Positions 1-11,231 of a stretch of DNA of 64,000 nucleotides are shown in pieces. The notes below the pieces were generated by a model. The model worked only from the letters and a program-made list of their open reading frames with translations, was not told where the DNA came from and ran no database searches. A program made the translations under genes and the position numbers. Source of the DNA: Hordeum vulgare subsp. vulgare (Eukaryota; Streptophyta; Magnoliopsida; Poales; Poaceae); contig NC_058518.1 in assembly GCF_904849725.1 (NCBI RefSeq), positions 415,221,081 through 415,285,080 on the forward strand, in the 5' to 3' direction. Every line of letters starts with the position of its first letter. Within the stretch, counting starts at the first letter, position 1.

Positions 1-34
1 CATCAAAAATTATTGATACGTTGGAGACATATCA
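1..34 (-). repeat. Outer end of 3' LTR (rest lies beyond the window)
   Basis: Bases 1-34 end in ACATATCA and run through CAAAAATTAT, matching the LTR terminus at 4937-4970 with a few differences. It abuts the polypurine tract at 35-50, as a 3' LTR should. Confidence 0.8.
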
Positions 35-50
35 AGCATCCCCAAGCTTA
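35..50 (-). other. Polypurine tract of the minus-strand element
   Basis: Read on the minus strand this is TAAGCTTGGGGATGCT directly before the LTR start. The same tract occurs on the plus strand at 32043-32059 before the LTR at 32060. It primes plus-strand DNA synthesis in LTR elements. Confidence 0.75.
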
Positions 51-3000
51 ACTCCTTCTCGTCCTCGAGTAGGGAAGTGATAAAGAATGAATTTTTGATG
101 TGGAATGCTACCTAGCATAGTTGTCCTTTGCAACTTCTTTCACGTGGCATGAATGTTCAGATCCGTACGATTCAAAACAATAGTTTGCTATTGACATGAA
201 AACAGTAATACTTCATGCAAACTAGCAAAGTAATCATGAACTTTCAAAACAACAAGGCCAAAGAAAGTTATCCCTACAAAATCATATAGTCTGTCTATGC
301 TCCATCATCCTCACACAACTAATGTAAATCATGCACAACCCCAGATATGTCCAAGTAATTGTTTTCGCACTCTTACTTTCTCAAACTTTTTATAACTATC
401 ACGCAGTACATGAGCGCGAGCCATGGATATAGCACTATATGTGGAATAGAGTGTGGTGGTGGTTGTGAGACAAAAAAGGAGGAGATGGTCACATTGACTC
501 AGCGTATCAATAGGCTATGGAGATGCCCATTAATAGATATCAATGTGAATGAGTAGGGATTGCCATACAAGAGATGCACTAGAGCTATAAGTATGTGAAA
601 GCTCAAGAGGAAAACTAGTGGGTGTGCATCCAACTTGCTTGCTCACGAAGACCTAGGGCAGTTTTGAGGAAGCCCATCATTGGAATATACAAGCCAAATT
701 ATATAAAAGATTCCCACTAGCATATGGTAGTGACAAAGCAAGAAGTTCCCAATCATGAAGAACATGGTGCTAACATGAAGCACAAGTGTGTAAAAAGATA
801 GTGGCATTGTCCCTTCTCTCTTTTTCTCTCATTTTTTTTATTATTTGGGATCTTAGGCCTTTTTTTTCTTCTCACTTTTTTTTTGTTTTTGGGCTCTTTG
901 GCCTCTCTTTTTTCCTCACATGGGACAATTCTCTAATAATGATGATCATCACACTTTTATTTACTCACAGCTCAAAGATCACAACGATGATGACTCCATA
1001 GGAAATGCCTCCGGCAGTGTACCGGGATGTGCAACGATCTAGTGTGATCATGCAATGGCAATATGAGAGTGACGGCGCAAGTCATGAGACGGAACGGTGG
1101 TAGTTGCATGGCAATATATCTTGGAATGGCTATGAAAATGCCATAGTAGGTAGATATGGTGGCTGTTTTGAGGAAGGAATTTGGTGGGTTTGTGCACCGG
1201 CGAGAATTGCGCGGCGCTAGAGAGGCTAGCAATGGTGGAAGGTGAAAGTGCATCTATACCATGGGCTCACATTAGTCATAAAGAACTCACATACTTATTG
1301 TGAAAGATTTTATTAGTAATCGAAACAAAGTGCTAAACGCATACTCCGAGGGGAAGGGTTGGTAGGTGTAAACCATCGCGCGATCCCGACCTCAACACAA
1401 AGGATGACAATCAATAGATCAATTATGCTCCGACTTCCCAACATAGCGGTTCACCATACGTGCATGCTACGGGAATCACTAACTTCAACACAAGTATTTC
1501 TAGATTCACAACACCCTACTAACATAACTCTCAATATTACCGAACCCATGTCTCAAAACTAATTGAGAGGAATCGAAACTTCTCTTTCTACTCAATGCAC
1601 ATGAAGATGGAGGTTTTTTGCATCCTCTTTGGGTACCTAGCACATGGGACTACTTTCATAGCCTAAGCCAACTACCAAATCACGCACCGCCGTGCTCTAA
1701 ATATATAAGTGAAGCACATGAGCAAAAGTATCTAGCTCAAAAGATATAAGTGAAGCACATGAGCAAAAGTATCTAGCTGAAAAGATATAAGTGGAGCACA
1801 TTGAGCATTCTAGAAAAATCATGATGAGTGCATGTCTCTCTCTCTCAAAAAGGTGTGCAGAAAGGATGATTGTGACACAAGAAAAAGAAAAGACTCCTAT
1901 GATACAAGACGCTCCAAGCAAAACACATATCATGTGGTGAATAAAAATATAGCTCCAAGTAATGTTACCGATGGATTGAAGACGAAAGAGGGGATGCCTT
2001 CCCGGGGCATCCCCAAGCTTAGGCTTTTTGGTGTCCTTGAATTTGGCTTGGGGTGCCTTGGGCATCCCCAAGCTTGAGCTCTTTCACTCCTTGTCTCTTT
2101 GTCCATGAGAACATCACCCAAAACTTGAAAACTTCACAACACAAAACTTAGACAGAAACTTGTGATAACATTACTATAAGAAAACAAACTACGACTTATT
2201 TTGGTACTGTAGAAAACTTGAATTCCATCTAAATTGATGATGGGCTATTGTATTCTCACTTTTCCATGGCTAATACCCCCCGATACTAACCATAGTTTCA
2301 TCAAAACAAGCAACCAACTCAACAAAAACAGAATCTGTCAAAAACAGACCAGTCTGTAGTAATCTGTATACTTTGTATACTTCTGGTACCTCAAAAACTC
2401 TGAAACATTACGAAAGTCTGGGGAAAAAGCATATCAATCAGTAGCAAAAAGAATCAACTCAAAAGCTCTTTCTGCATAAAAATGAAAAATCATCTCATGA
2501 GCGAAAAGTTTCTGTCTTTTTCCAGCAGGATCAAGCAATCATTACCAAGACTAATCATAAAGGCTTTGCTTGGCTCAAACACAAAAAGAAACACAAAAAA
2601 CACAATCACAACAGAATCATGAAAGTGTGGACGCAACAAAACAGAAAGAAAAAAGATAAATTCATTGGGTTACCTCCCAACAAGTGCTATTGTTTAACGC
2701 CCTTAGCTAGGCATTGATAGTTCAATGATGCTCACACAAAAGACAAGAATTGAAGCACAACGAGAGCATCATGAAGCATGTGAAAATCACATCTATGTCT
2801 AACATACTTCCTATGCATAGGCATTTTATAGGAAAACAGATTGTCAAGACAACCAATAGTTACCAGATGCAAGGAAGAAGAAAGAGACAGTAGCAATCTC
2901 AACATAACGAGAGGTCATTTGGTAACATGAAAGTTTCTACCAAAATATTTTCCTCTCTCATAGCAATTACATGTGGGATCATAATCAAATTCAACAATAT

Positions 3001-3055
3001 AGCTATCACAAAGGATATTCTTTTCATGACCCACATGCATGCAAAGTTGATACTA
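35..3055 (-). other. Non-coding internal region of the non-autonomous element
   Basis: No long open frame is present. The stretch is T-rich on the plus strand around 820-920 (purine-rich on the element's own strand). Segments are recognisably similar, in reverse complement, to 29603-32042, for example the block near 750-790 and its counterpart near 31360-31400. It contains no coding domain I can name. Confidence 0.7.
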
Positions 3056-3481
3056 TTAAAAAATAGTGGGATTATCATCAACTAAAGTCATGACTTCTCC
3101 AAACCCACTTTCAATCTGATTGCAAACATCATATTCATCATGAGGCTTAAACAAATTTTCAAGATCATAAGAAAAATCATTAACCCAATCATGATCATTG
3201 CAACAAGTAGTGGACATAGCAAAACTAGCATCCCCAAGCTTACGGTTTTGCATATTTTTAGCATGATTGTCACTAATAGGAGTTATCGTGAAACCATTGC
3301 AATCATGCTTTTCATTCAAGGGGTCCTCGTGAATCACTTCATAAATTTCTTCATCACGATTTTCAGATTCACACATCTCAAGCAAAACTCCATAGAGATA
3401 GTCAAGTGCACTCAACTCACTAGCAATTGTATCAACATAATTGGATCTCTTAAAGAGATTAGCAAGTGGATGAGGATCCAT
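3056..3481 (-). CDS. Small acidic ORF in gag position of the non-autonomous element
   Basis: A 141-codon frame starts at the ATG at 3481 (MDPHPLANLF) and ends MTLVDDNPTIF. The open frame extends upstream to 3655, but the first 58 codons are translated leader, so I chose the internal ATG. The protein is rich in Asp, Glu and Asn and contains two conspicuous Cys pairs (STTCCND and DVCNQIE). It has no retropepsin, zinc knuckle or transmembrane segment. It lies 230 bases after the primer site, where gag would be. The element at 27189-33515 carries a comparable acidic ORF at 28759-29602. Function unknown; it may be a decayed gag N-terminal domain. Confidence 0.5.
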   Translation of the reverse strand: MDPHPLANLFKRSNYVDTIASELSALDYLYGVLLEMCESENRDEEIYEVIHEDPLNEKHDCNGFTITPISDNHAKNMQNRKLGDASFAMSTTCCNDHDWVNDFSYDLENLFKPHDEYDVCNQIESGFGEVMTLVDDNPTIF

Positions 3482-3712
3482 ATCACTAGATTTTAAGCAA
3501 GCGAAGATGCAAGCATATTGAAGGCACATAGCACACAAGCAAAGGAAAGGCAAGGGAAAGAAACGGGCGAACGAAAAAGGCAAACGAAAAAGGCAAGTGA
3601 AAAAGGCAAATTTGTGAAGTGGGGGAGAGGAAAACAAGAGGCAACTGGCAAACAAAGTAAATGCAAGAGATGAGTTTGCGACACTTACTTGGATAAGTTC
3701 TTGTCTTGATCC

Positions 3713-3730
3713 TCCCCGACAACGGCGCCA
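3713..3730 (-). other. Primer binding site, tRNA-Asp type
   Basis: The minus strand reads TGGCGCCGTTGTCGGGGA. It differs at one base from the complement of the plant tRNA-Asp 3' end (TGGCGCCGTTGCCGGGGA), the primer type typical of the Athila lineage. Confidence 0.85.
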
Positions 3731-3740
3731 GAAATTATTC

Positions 3741-4970
3741 TGCTACTTCTCAAACAATAGCGCCAGAAATTGACACGTTGACGGAGATTGGGCTTGCGTT
3801 GGTTTTTCCCTTGAAGAGGAAAGGGTAATGTAGCACAGGAGCAGTAAGTATTTCCCTCAGTCTAACATATAGGCATCACGTCCGACACAAGTTGATCGAT
3901 ACTTTCTGCATCTACTACTATTACTCCACACATCAACCACTATCCAGCATGCATCTAGTGTATTGAGTTCATGACGAACAGACTAACACTTTAAGCAAGA
4001 TGACATGATGTAGAGGGATAATCTCAAACCAATGATGAAAACCCCATCTTTTTACCCTTGATGGTAACAACATGATACGTGCCTCGCTACCCCTTCTGTC
4101 ACTGGGTGAGGTCAACGCACAGTACGAACCCAAAACAAAGCACTTCTCCCATTGCAAGAATCATAGATCTAGTTGGCCAAACAAAACCCACAACTCAAAG
4201 AGAATTACAATGATATGAAGTCATGCATAAGAGAGATCAGAAGAAACTCAAATAAGATTCATAGATAATCTGATCATAAATCCACAATTCATCAGATCTC
4301 GACAAACACACCGCCAAAGAAGATTACATCGGATAGATCTCCATGAAGATCATGGAGAACTTTGTATTGAAGATCCAAGAGAGAGAAGAACCATCTAGCT
4401 ACTAACTACGTACCCGTAGGCCTGAAGTGAGCTACTCACGAGTCATCGGAGGAACGATGATCATGATGAAGAAGCCCTCCAACTCCAAAGTCCCCTCCGG
4501 CAGGGCGCCGGGAAGGGTCTCCAGATGAGATATCGTGGAAACGGAAGCTTGCGGCGGCGGAAAAGTATTTTCGAGGCTCCCCTGTTTTTTGCTGAATATT
4601 TGGGAATATATAGGCCAAAGATCTAGGCCAGGGGGAGGCCAGGGAGGCCACAAGCCCTGCCACCGCCGCCTCCCCCTGGTGGCGGAGTGGGGGCTTGTGG
4701 GCTCCCTGGAGCCCACCTGGCTTGGCCCAAAGGCTTCCTCATCTTCTTTTGTTCGGAAAAAAAATCATTTTGGGGTTTTTCTTCCATTTGGACTCCGTTC
4801 CAAAATCAGATGTGAAAAGAGTCAAAAACATAGAAAAAAAGGAACTGGCACTTGGCACTCAATTAATAAGTTAGTCCCAAAAAAGATATAAAAGGTACAT
4901 AAAACATCCAAAGAAGACAAGATAACAGCGTGAAACCATCAAAAATTATAGATACGTTTGAGACGTATCA
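3741..4970 (-). repeat. 5' LTR of the non-autonomous element
   Basis: The LTR is about 1230 bases and on the minus strand begins TGATACGTCTC and ends GTAGCA. The end next to the primer site holds a second copy of the GCGCCAGAAATT motif at about 3760-3771, so an alternative LTR boundary at about 3772 is possible. The GC-rich block 4620-4720 forms an imperfect palindrome (ACAAGCCCTGCC .. GGGGGCTTGTGG) just upstream of the TATA box. Confidence 0.8.
4605..4613 (-). promoter_or_regulatory. TATA box of the LTR
   Basis: The minus strand carries CTATATATT in the middle of the LTR. It directly follows the U3 palindrome, as in the other gypsy LTRs of this window. Confidence 0.5.
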
Positions 4971-6480
4971 CTCCACTGAACCTTGAAGTACTTGATGGTG
5001 CGGCTTATGGTGCAATGCTCTCCTTCATCCAAAATGTTGATCGGCCACTCACGATAAGTGAGGTCTGGCTGGAGGTTGATGTCCTGATGGTCAATAACCT
5101 TATAAAGATCTGGATGGTTTGGCGCTTGCAGACACTTTGTGAGTTGTGACACGTGGAAGACGTTGTGCACACCGGAAAGTTCTGGAGGTAGCTCCAACTG
5201 GTAAGCAACTTCTCCATGCCTTGTCGTGATCTTAAAAGGTCCAATAAATATTGGAGCAAGTTTCCCTTTGACGTGGAAACACTTGGTTCCCTTGAGAGGT
5301 GTGACGTGGAGGTACACCTGGTCTCCGGGAATGAACTCCAATTCTCTGCGGTGAGAATCCGCATAGCTCTTTTGTCGCGACTTGGTTGCCTTCAAGTTTT
5401 CTCGGACAAGTTGCACCTTGTCTTCTGCCTCCTACAGAACTTCTGGCCCGAAAATAAATCCTTCGCCGGTTTTGGACTAGTTGATCGGGGTGCGACACTT
5501 TCGTCCGTATAGTACTTCGAATGGGGCCATCTGGAGACTGGACTGGTAGTTGTTGTTGTATGAGAACTCAGCGAACGACAAAGAGTCTTCCCATTTGGCA
5601 CCATGTGCCTAGACACAAGCACGGAGCATATCTTCCAGTACCTGGTTTACTCTCTCCATCTGTCTGCCCGTCTGCAGGTGGAAGGCGGTTCTGAAAGAGA
5701 GCTTGGTTCCAAGAGCTTCTTTGAACTTCTTCCAGAATCTTGAGGTCAACTGTGTGCGTCGGTCAGATATGTTTTCCTTGGGAACTTCATGAAGGCTCAC
5801 AATACGCTCAATGTAGAGACTAGCCAGCTTGTCGCACCCATAGGTTGTACTGACCGGGATGAAGTGAGACACCTTGGTGAGATGGTCGACGATGGACCAT
5901 ATAGAGTCACGACCTCTGCTGGACCTGGGTAAGCCGGTGAAGAAGTCCATGCCGACTCAGTCCCACTTCCATTCGGGCACTTGGAGAGGTTGTAGTAGTC
6001 CAGCGGGTCGTTGGTGTTAAGCCTTGACCCTTTGACATACGTCGCACTTGGCGACGTAAGATGCTATTTCCCTCTTCATGTCGTGCCACCAGAATCTTTC
6101 TCGGAGGTCTTGATACATCTTGGTGCCACCGGGGTGAATAGAGTAGGGTGTGTCATGGGCTTCCTACAGGATCAAGTCCTTGAGTTCTGCCTTGTTGGGT
6201 ACGCATAAACGTTTCCCAAACCAGACTACTCCTTGCTCATCCACCGAGAATTCTGGGGCCTTGCCTTTCTGGATCTTCTTCTTGATGCCTTCGATGCTCT
6301 TGTGCCCCTTGTGGGCCTCCTTGATGTCGTCAACCAGCGTGGGTTTGACTTTGAGGTTAGCTAGGAATTCTGGTTCAACTAGCTCCAACCCGAAGCTTTC
6401 CATCTCTTCATACAGGGCGGGTAGCCTTTCCTTCAGCATAACATTCAAGGTGATGGCCTTCCGACTTAATGCATCGGCCA
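4971..6480 (-). pseudogene. Chromovirus integrase with truncated chromodomain
   Basis: Reading minus: RNase H tail and spacer (VADALSRKA at about 6480), an H2C2 zinc-binding region (CDVCQRVKA at about 6030), the catalytic core with WSIVDHLTK and ISDRRTQLT (two Asp) and MERVNQVLEDM (Glu), then the C-terminal GPFKI and QLELPPELSGVHNVFHVSQL segment. The last readable part, INILDEGEHCTISRTIKYF, is the start of a chromodomain and stops at 4971 where the other element is inserted. There are in-frame stops (about 5955 and 6020) and a small deletion before the catalytic Glu. In life this enzyme inserts cDNA, and the chromodomain directs it to particular chromatin. Confidence 0.85.
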
Positions 6481-7690
6481 CCACATTGGCCTTACCGGGG
6501 TGGTATTGAATGCTGAGGTCGTAGTCTTTGATTAAATCTAAACACCTTTAATGCCTCATATTCAATTCCCTTTGAGTAAAGATATACTTCAGACTTTTGT
6601 GGCCAGTGTATATTCAACATCGCTTCCCCACAAGGTAATGTCGCCATGTCTTCACGACGTGCACTACTGCTACCAACTCGAGATCATGGGTGGCATAGTT
6701 TTCCCCATGCGGGCATAGTTGTCGTGACAGATATGCCACAACTCTGTCGTCTTGCATGAGGACTCCACCGAGCCCGGTTCTCGAGGCATCTAAATATATC
6801 ACAAACTCCTTGCTGATATCTAGAGTAGCCAATCTCTTCTTCAACTCCTGGAAGCTTGCTTCACACTCCGGCGTCCATTCGAACTTCTTGCCTTTCTTCA
6901 AGAGCTGAGTCATGGGTCGAGCGATGCGGGAGAATCCTTCTATGAACTTGCGGTAGTATCCCGCAAGTCCGAGGAAACTCGTGACTTCCTTCACATCGAT
7001 TGGCGACTCCCAATTGGTTACTGTGGTAATATTGGAAGGATCGACCGCCAACCCGTTTGTCGTCATGGTAGGACCCAAGAACCAAACTTCGTGCAGCTAG
7101 AATTGGCATTTGCTGAATTTTGCATAAAGTTGGTGCTCTCAAAGCTTCTCCAACACTAACCTCAAGTTTTGCTCATGCTTTTCTTCGGACTTGGAGAAGA
7201 TTAATATGTCATCGACGAATATGACAACAAACTTGTCCAGGTATTCCGTGATGACCTTGTTCATGAGGTGCATGAAGTATGATGGGGCATTTGTCAACCC
7301 AAATGACATGACAGTGCACTCGTATAGACCGTACCAGGTCACGAATGCAGTCTTGGGTAATATCCAGATCGGAGATCGATCTTGGAAAATACCTTGGCTC
7401 CATTTAAATGGTCAACCAAGTCTTCAATCTTGGGGAGTGGGTACTTGTTCTTGATCGTGACTTCATTGAGGGAATGGTAATCGATGCAGAGTGTGATAGT
7501 CCCATCCTTCTTGGACACGAACAGAACATGTGATCCCCAAGGTGATGCACTTGGACGAATGAATCCTTTCCTGAGTTGCTCATCCAGATGCTTCTTCTAC
7601 TCTGATAGCTCTTCGGAGCCCATACTATAAGGCGTCTTATAGATTGGCCTTGACCCTGGCATGAGCTCAATAATGAACTCGATGTATCAT
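6480..7690 (-). pseudogene. Chromovirus reverse transcriptase and RNase H
   Basis: The minus strand encodes MSFGLTNAPSYF and FVDDILIFSKS (the YVDD-type catalytic site) at 7139-7342. Then come [14 protein letters not shown] and the RNase H start [18 protein letters not shown] at 6614-7078, with [12 protein letters not shown] and WRHYLVG. The N-terminal fingers between 7342 and 7690 are readable only in fragments across frames, so frameshifts are present. Confidence 0.85.
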
Positions 7691-8150
7691 TCGGGAGGCA
7701 TTCCTCGCAGCTCATCGGGAAAGACATCCGGGTATTCACAGACTATCGGCACTCGGTCCAGCTCCTCTCCCGATAGGCTATTTACGTATGGTACTTGAGC
7801 GGACGTAGGCTCAGGGACATACTTGACTTTGACCCCTTGGTCGTTTGTCATGGTAATAGTCCTGTTGGCACAGTCTAAGATGCTCTGGTGCTTGGCCAAC
7901 CAATCCATCCCAAGGATCACTACTAAGACTTGTGACTTAATGACGATGAGATCTGCTGAGAAGCTTATCCCATTAATATTGATCCCGACTCCTCTACATT
8001 CTAGGCTGGTCCTTAGCACTCCTCTGAGGGTATGTACTGCCATTTGACCGTTAAGTAGGGTAGGCTTGAAACCACATTTTTCGCAAACTTCTGAGTAACA
8101 AAAGAATGCAAAGCACCACAATCAAACAATACTATTGCTAGGGTGGAGTT
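7687..8150 (-). pseudogene. Chromovirus retropepsin-like protease region
   Basis: A minus frame of 144 codons reads PTLLNGQMAVHTLRGV, CRGVGININGISFSADLIV and VVILGMDWLAKHQSILDC, the usual chromovirus protease pattern, and ends CEYPDVFPDELRGMPPE where reverse transcriptase begins. The catalytic motif appears as DCGALHSF just upstream at about 8125-8150 in a different frame, so a frameshift separates it from the rest. DSG/DTG is replaced by DCG. Confidence 0.75.
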
Positions 8151-8291
8151 CAGGAGGAACGTACCCAGAATGTCGTCCGGGTCGTCGTGTGCTTCTTCTA
8201 CAGAGATGTGATTAATATGTCCCCTGTTGTGGTACTGCTGATTGCGGGGAGCTTGGTTCCTGCCTGGCGCTCCTTGACCTTGTCCCTGATT

Positions 8292-9390
8292 TCATGCATT
8301 GGGGCGTGGGGCATCGGGCTTCTTGTTGGGGAACTGCCTGGAATAGTGCCCAGCTTGTCCACATCCAAAATAGGTAACATGTCCCGCGATGTTGGTCTTG
8401 ACTCCAGTGTTGTTTGGCGGCTTGATTGCTGGCTTGGTGTTGACTTGCTGCTGAGGCTCGTAGTTCTGGCGGAATGTTGGTGCCCTGTACTGCTGTTGCT
8501 GATAGCTGGTTCTTGCTGGAGCTGACTGCCATGGGCGTGGTTTCGGGTTACTGGGTCCTCCACTACCCATCAGCTTGTGCTTACGGGTGTCGTCCATTGC
8601 ACGACTCTTATCCTCCAACATTTGGGCCTTGTTAACTAGATCGCAGAAGGTCCGGCATTCAAAAACAACCAGTTGATACTGGAGTGACCGTTGCAGTACT
8701 TCCATAAAGCATTCCACTTTTGCGGCCTCAGTGTTGACGTCCTCTGGTGCATATCTCGACAGGAGGTTAAACTTCTAAAGATACTCCTTGACGGTTTCCA
8801 CTACCTTGCCTTAAAGCTCGGAATTCACGCTTCTTAATGGTCATCATTCTAGGAGGAATGTGAGCGACGCGGAATCCTTCCTTGACTACTGCCCAAGTGA
8901 TAGCTTGCCCTTCTCACATGATCTGGAACCCGTCCCACCAAGTTCTGGCCGTGCCTCCGAGATAGTGAGAAGCACAAAGGACTTTCTCGCGATCATCGCT
9001 GCACTTGACCAGCGCGAGGAGGTCTTCGATAGTGTGGATCCAGTCATCGACATCCAACGGTTCAGTTGTCTCCGTGAATATAGGAGGCATAGTCCGCATA
9101 AACTCATATAGAGTAGAGTGACCATTGCCATTTCCGTTTTGCAGCGGATTGTTCCCCAAGACTTGAGCCAGCTGTTGGATGGTGGCATTGTTGGCTTGAC
9201 ATTCCTCTCGGAGAGCTTGGAGGAACTGAGCCACAGACAGGCTCTCCGGAGGAGGCGGTGACGAAGGAATATCGCCTTGCTGCTGCTCGTGGGGATCTCC
9301 AGCTTGAGCGTTCCCACCGGTTCTCTGCTGGTGGCCAGAGAAGGCAGAGCCGGGGTTGCCGAAGGTGCTGGTGCGGGTTGAAATCACCAT
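8292..9390 (-). pseudogene. Chromovirus gag
   Basis: The N-terminal frame 8914-9390 (MVISTRTSTFGNPG start) includes FLQALREECQANNA, a polar linker and the capsid-like block PLDVDDWIHTIEDLLALVKCSDDREKVLCA .. GTARTWWDGF (shortened here). The C-terminal frame 8292-8717 holds a Gln/Pro-rich tail and a zinc knuckle remnant, YFGCGQAGHYSRQF, in which the first and last Cys of CX2CX4HX4C are replaced by Tyr and Phe. Stops and frame changes lie between 8720 and 8913. The 290 bases between gag and the leader ORF (9391-9680) show no feature I can identify. Confidence 0.8.
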
Positions 9391-9680
9391 CCTGTCAGGG
9401 GAGTAGATAGGTCAACATGCCGAATTGGCGGGGAATCATAAGGGAGGATGCTCTAAATAAGGGGGTTTGGTACTGTGCTAGTGTGAGATTTTTGAAATAA
9501 AGGTTTTTTTGGGAAAGCTAATGCATTGAATTAAAACAAGTGATGTAGTGTCTTACAAGGTGCCTAAGGCAGAAATGCGGCTTGCATCATACATGTTCAC
9601 ACAACATTCATGGTTCATATGAACCAATACGTGGACTCTATTATGCTCGGGAAAGACTCCTAATTGCCTAAGTCGTACTT

Positions 9681-10444
9681 CTAAGTGGCGGTCTGCTCGG
9701 TCTCGTAGTTAGGCTCTGCAGGGTCTTCGTCTTCGTCCTCATCAGTACTTTCCTCCATCAGAAGTGTGGGAGACGGAAGTGGTCCATCACGACGTCTCTT
9801 AGTCGGTGAAGCGCTGAGGAGTTCAGTGTACTCTTCAGCGGTCAGACGGTGACTCTCAATAGGACTGGCCTGGAGCGGTGGTATCCCTCCTCGGAAGGCA
9901 ATGGCTAATTTCCCTCTGGGTGCTCCTTCCTTCTTGACCTTGCGGGTAATCATCTTGTCCAGGCAAAGTCGGTCCTTGACTTGGTGTAGCTCTTGGCGAA
10001 GCGTCATCGACTCCTTGATCAAAAGGTGAGTCAAGGTGTGGGTGGAGAGGTTGAAGAAGGTCTAGAACCTGAGTGGCGTCCCGTCCTCTGAAGATGGGTT
10101 GAGTGTCCAACTCCCGTCAATCCCGTCCTTAATCAAAGGTAGGTGATGAGTAGCTGGCTCGTTATCCATCTCGGGAAGGATGTCGCGGAGATGCACGAGC
10201 GCCTCTCGTGAGGCTGTCTCCACTGCCAACATCAGATTCTCCATCTGTGGTCCTTCAAAGAAACAACTAGTTGGGGAGTCGTTAGCCTTCACTATCACGT
10301 CCACGTGATATTCCTTGGTGTCGCGTTGACCCAGTGATCGTGGTAGAGGAAAATGGGCGTGTGGCGTACTTGACACTTCTCGAGGCTATCTCCCAAAATT
10401 AGGGGAAAGCCCGTCTCCAGAAGCATCTCCGATACGGCGGCCAT
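9681..10444 (-). pseudogene. Accessory leader ORF between 5' LTR and gag (dsRNA-binding-like fold, basic patch, acidic tail)
   Basis: The likely start is the ATG at 10444 (MAAVSEMLLE), directly after TGTAG on the minus strand. A frameshift near 10325 moves to the frame reading KEYHVDVIVKA .. FFEGP .. LAVETASREALVHLRDI, and that frame continues to 9681 with one TAG at 10059-10061. The pattern of a beta-rich segment with YxVxVxVKA followed by AxxxASREALVHL resembles a double-stranded-RNA-binding domain. This is inference from pattern only. The C-terminal third has a basic patch PTKRRRDG and an acidic run EESTDEDEDEDPAE. The ORF at 62897-63733 in the other chromovirus has the same layout. Confidence 0.6.
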
Positions 10445-10573
10445 CTACAAGGTTGTAGGAGAGGGTTAGATTTTTTTTTGGGTGGGTGGAGAAAATCTCA
10501 AGTGTAAGGGCTGAGTGCACTACTCGTCTCGGCTATCGTCCATGCTACCTAGGGCTTCCTACAGTCTTGATGG

Positions 10574-10585
10574 ATCTGATACCAG
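10574..10585 (-). other. Primer binding site, tRNA-Met type
   Basis: The minus strand reads TGGTATCAGATC four bases after the LTR end (CCCCACA). It matches the initiator-Met primer motif TGGTATCAGAGC at its first ten bases. Confidence 0.75.
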
Positions 10586-11205
10586 CTCTGTGGGGACGCT
10601 GAATTATGAGTCGAGATCGCCAAATGAACGTGCTCAGTGATCCCGGAGATCAATGTTCACCGAACACACAGATGCTGAATAATAAGAGTCTTACATCCTT
10701 ATGAAGACAACACATGACTAGTAAGGTCAAGTTCACAAGTAGGGCCTATAAGGCAAAATCACACCGATACAACTAGTAGCGGAAATCTCGGGCCTAAGCG
10801 GGTGCCCATGCCATCAACCTACACCAACACGCATTCTGACTGGGAAGCGTCCTAGTTCGCAGGGCCGTCTTCGATGACATACTCTTCTCCAAACTTCGGT
10901 CCATCCATGTCTGGTCAATAATATAACCAGTGGCAAGCCAATGAGTACTTTGAATCTACTCGCAAACAGCCCATGATATGAATAGTGCAATTGGTAGGAT
11001 AACAAGTAATATGCAGTACTGGTGAATAGCAGCTTAACTGTAAATAAACATGATCATGAATGTGCAACATAAGCTAGATGGTATTTAGAAGAACAGGTTA
11101 CACATATCCATATATCTGTGAAGGGTTGAACACTCCGGGTTCACCCGATATGCCAACTCATCAAACTTGTTCATATCAACTCTTTCTGAGATAACACCAT
11201 TAAAT

Positions 11206-11231
11206 ACACACACACACACACACACACACAC
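11206..11231. repeat. (AC)13 microsatellite
   Basis: There are thirteen uninterrupted AC units inside the chromovirus LTR. Confidence 0.95.

Larger units (their letters stand above)
1..4970 (-). mobile_element. Non-autonomous Ty3/Gypsy LTR element (Athila-type primer site), left end outside window
   Basis: The element reads right to left: 5' LTR 3741-4970, tRNA-Asp primer site 3713-3730, internal region 35-3740, polypurine tract 35-50, then the first 34 bases of the 3' LTR. The sequence at 1-34 matches the outer end of the LTR at 4937-4970. The 3.7-kb internal region has no protease, reverse transcriptase or integrase signature on either strand, so the copy would depend on proteins of a related element. 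It interrupts the chromodomain region of the chromovirus at 4971 onward. Family name (Sabrina/WHAM group) is inferred from memory of LTR ends only. Confidence 0.85.

Noticed and set aside
3056..3655. Full 199-codon frame as one protein with a signal-peptide-like N-terminus
   Set aside because: The hydrophobic first 58 codons overlap the leader after the primer site. The ATG at 3481 is the more plausible start.
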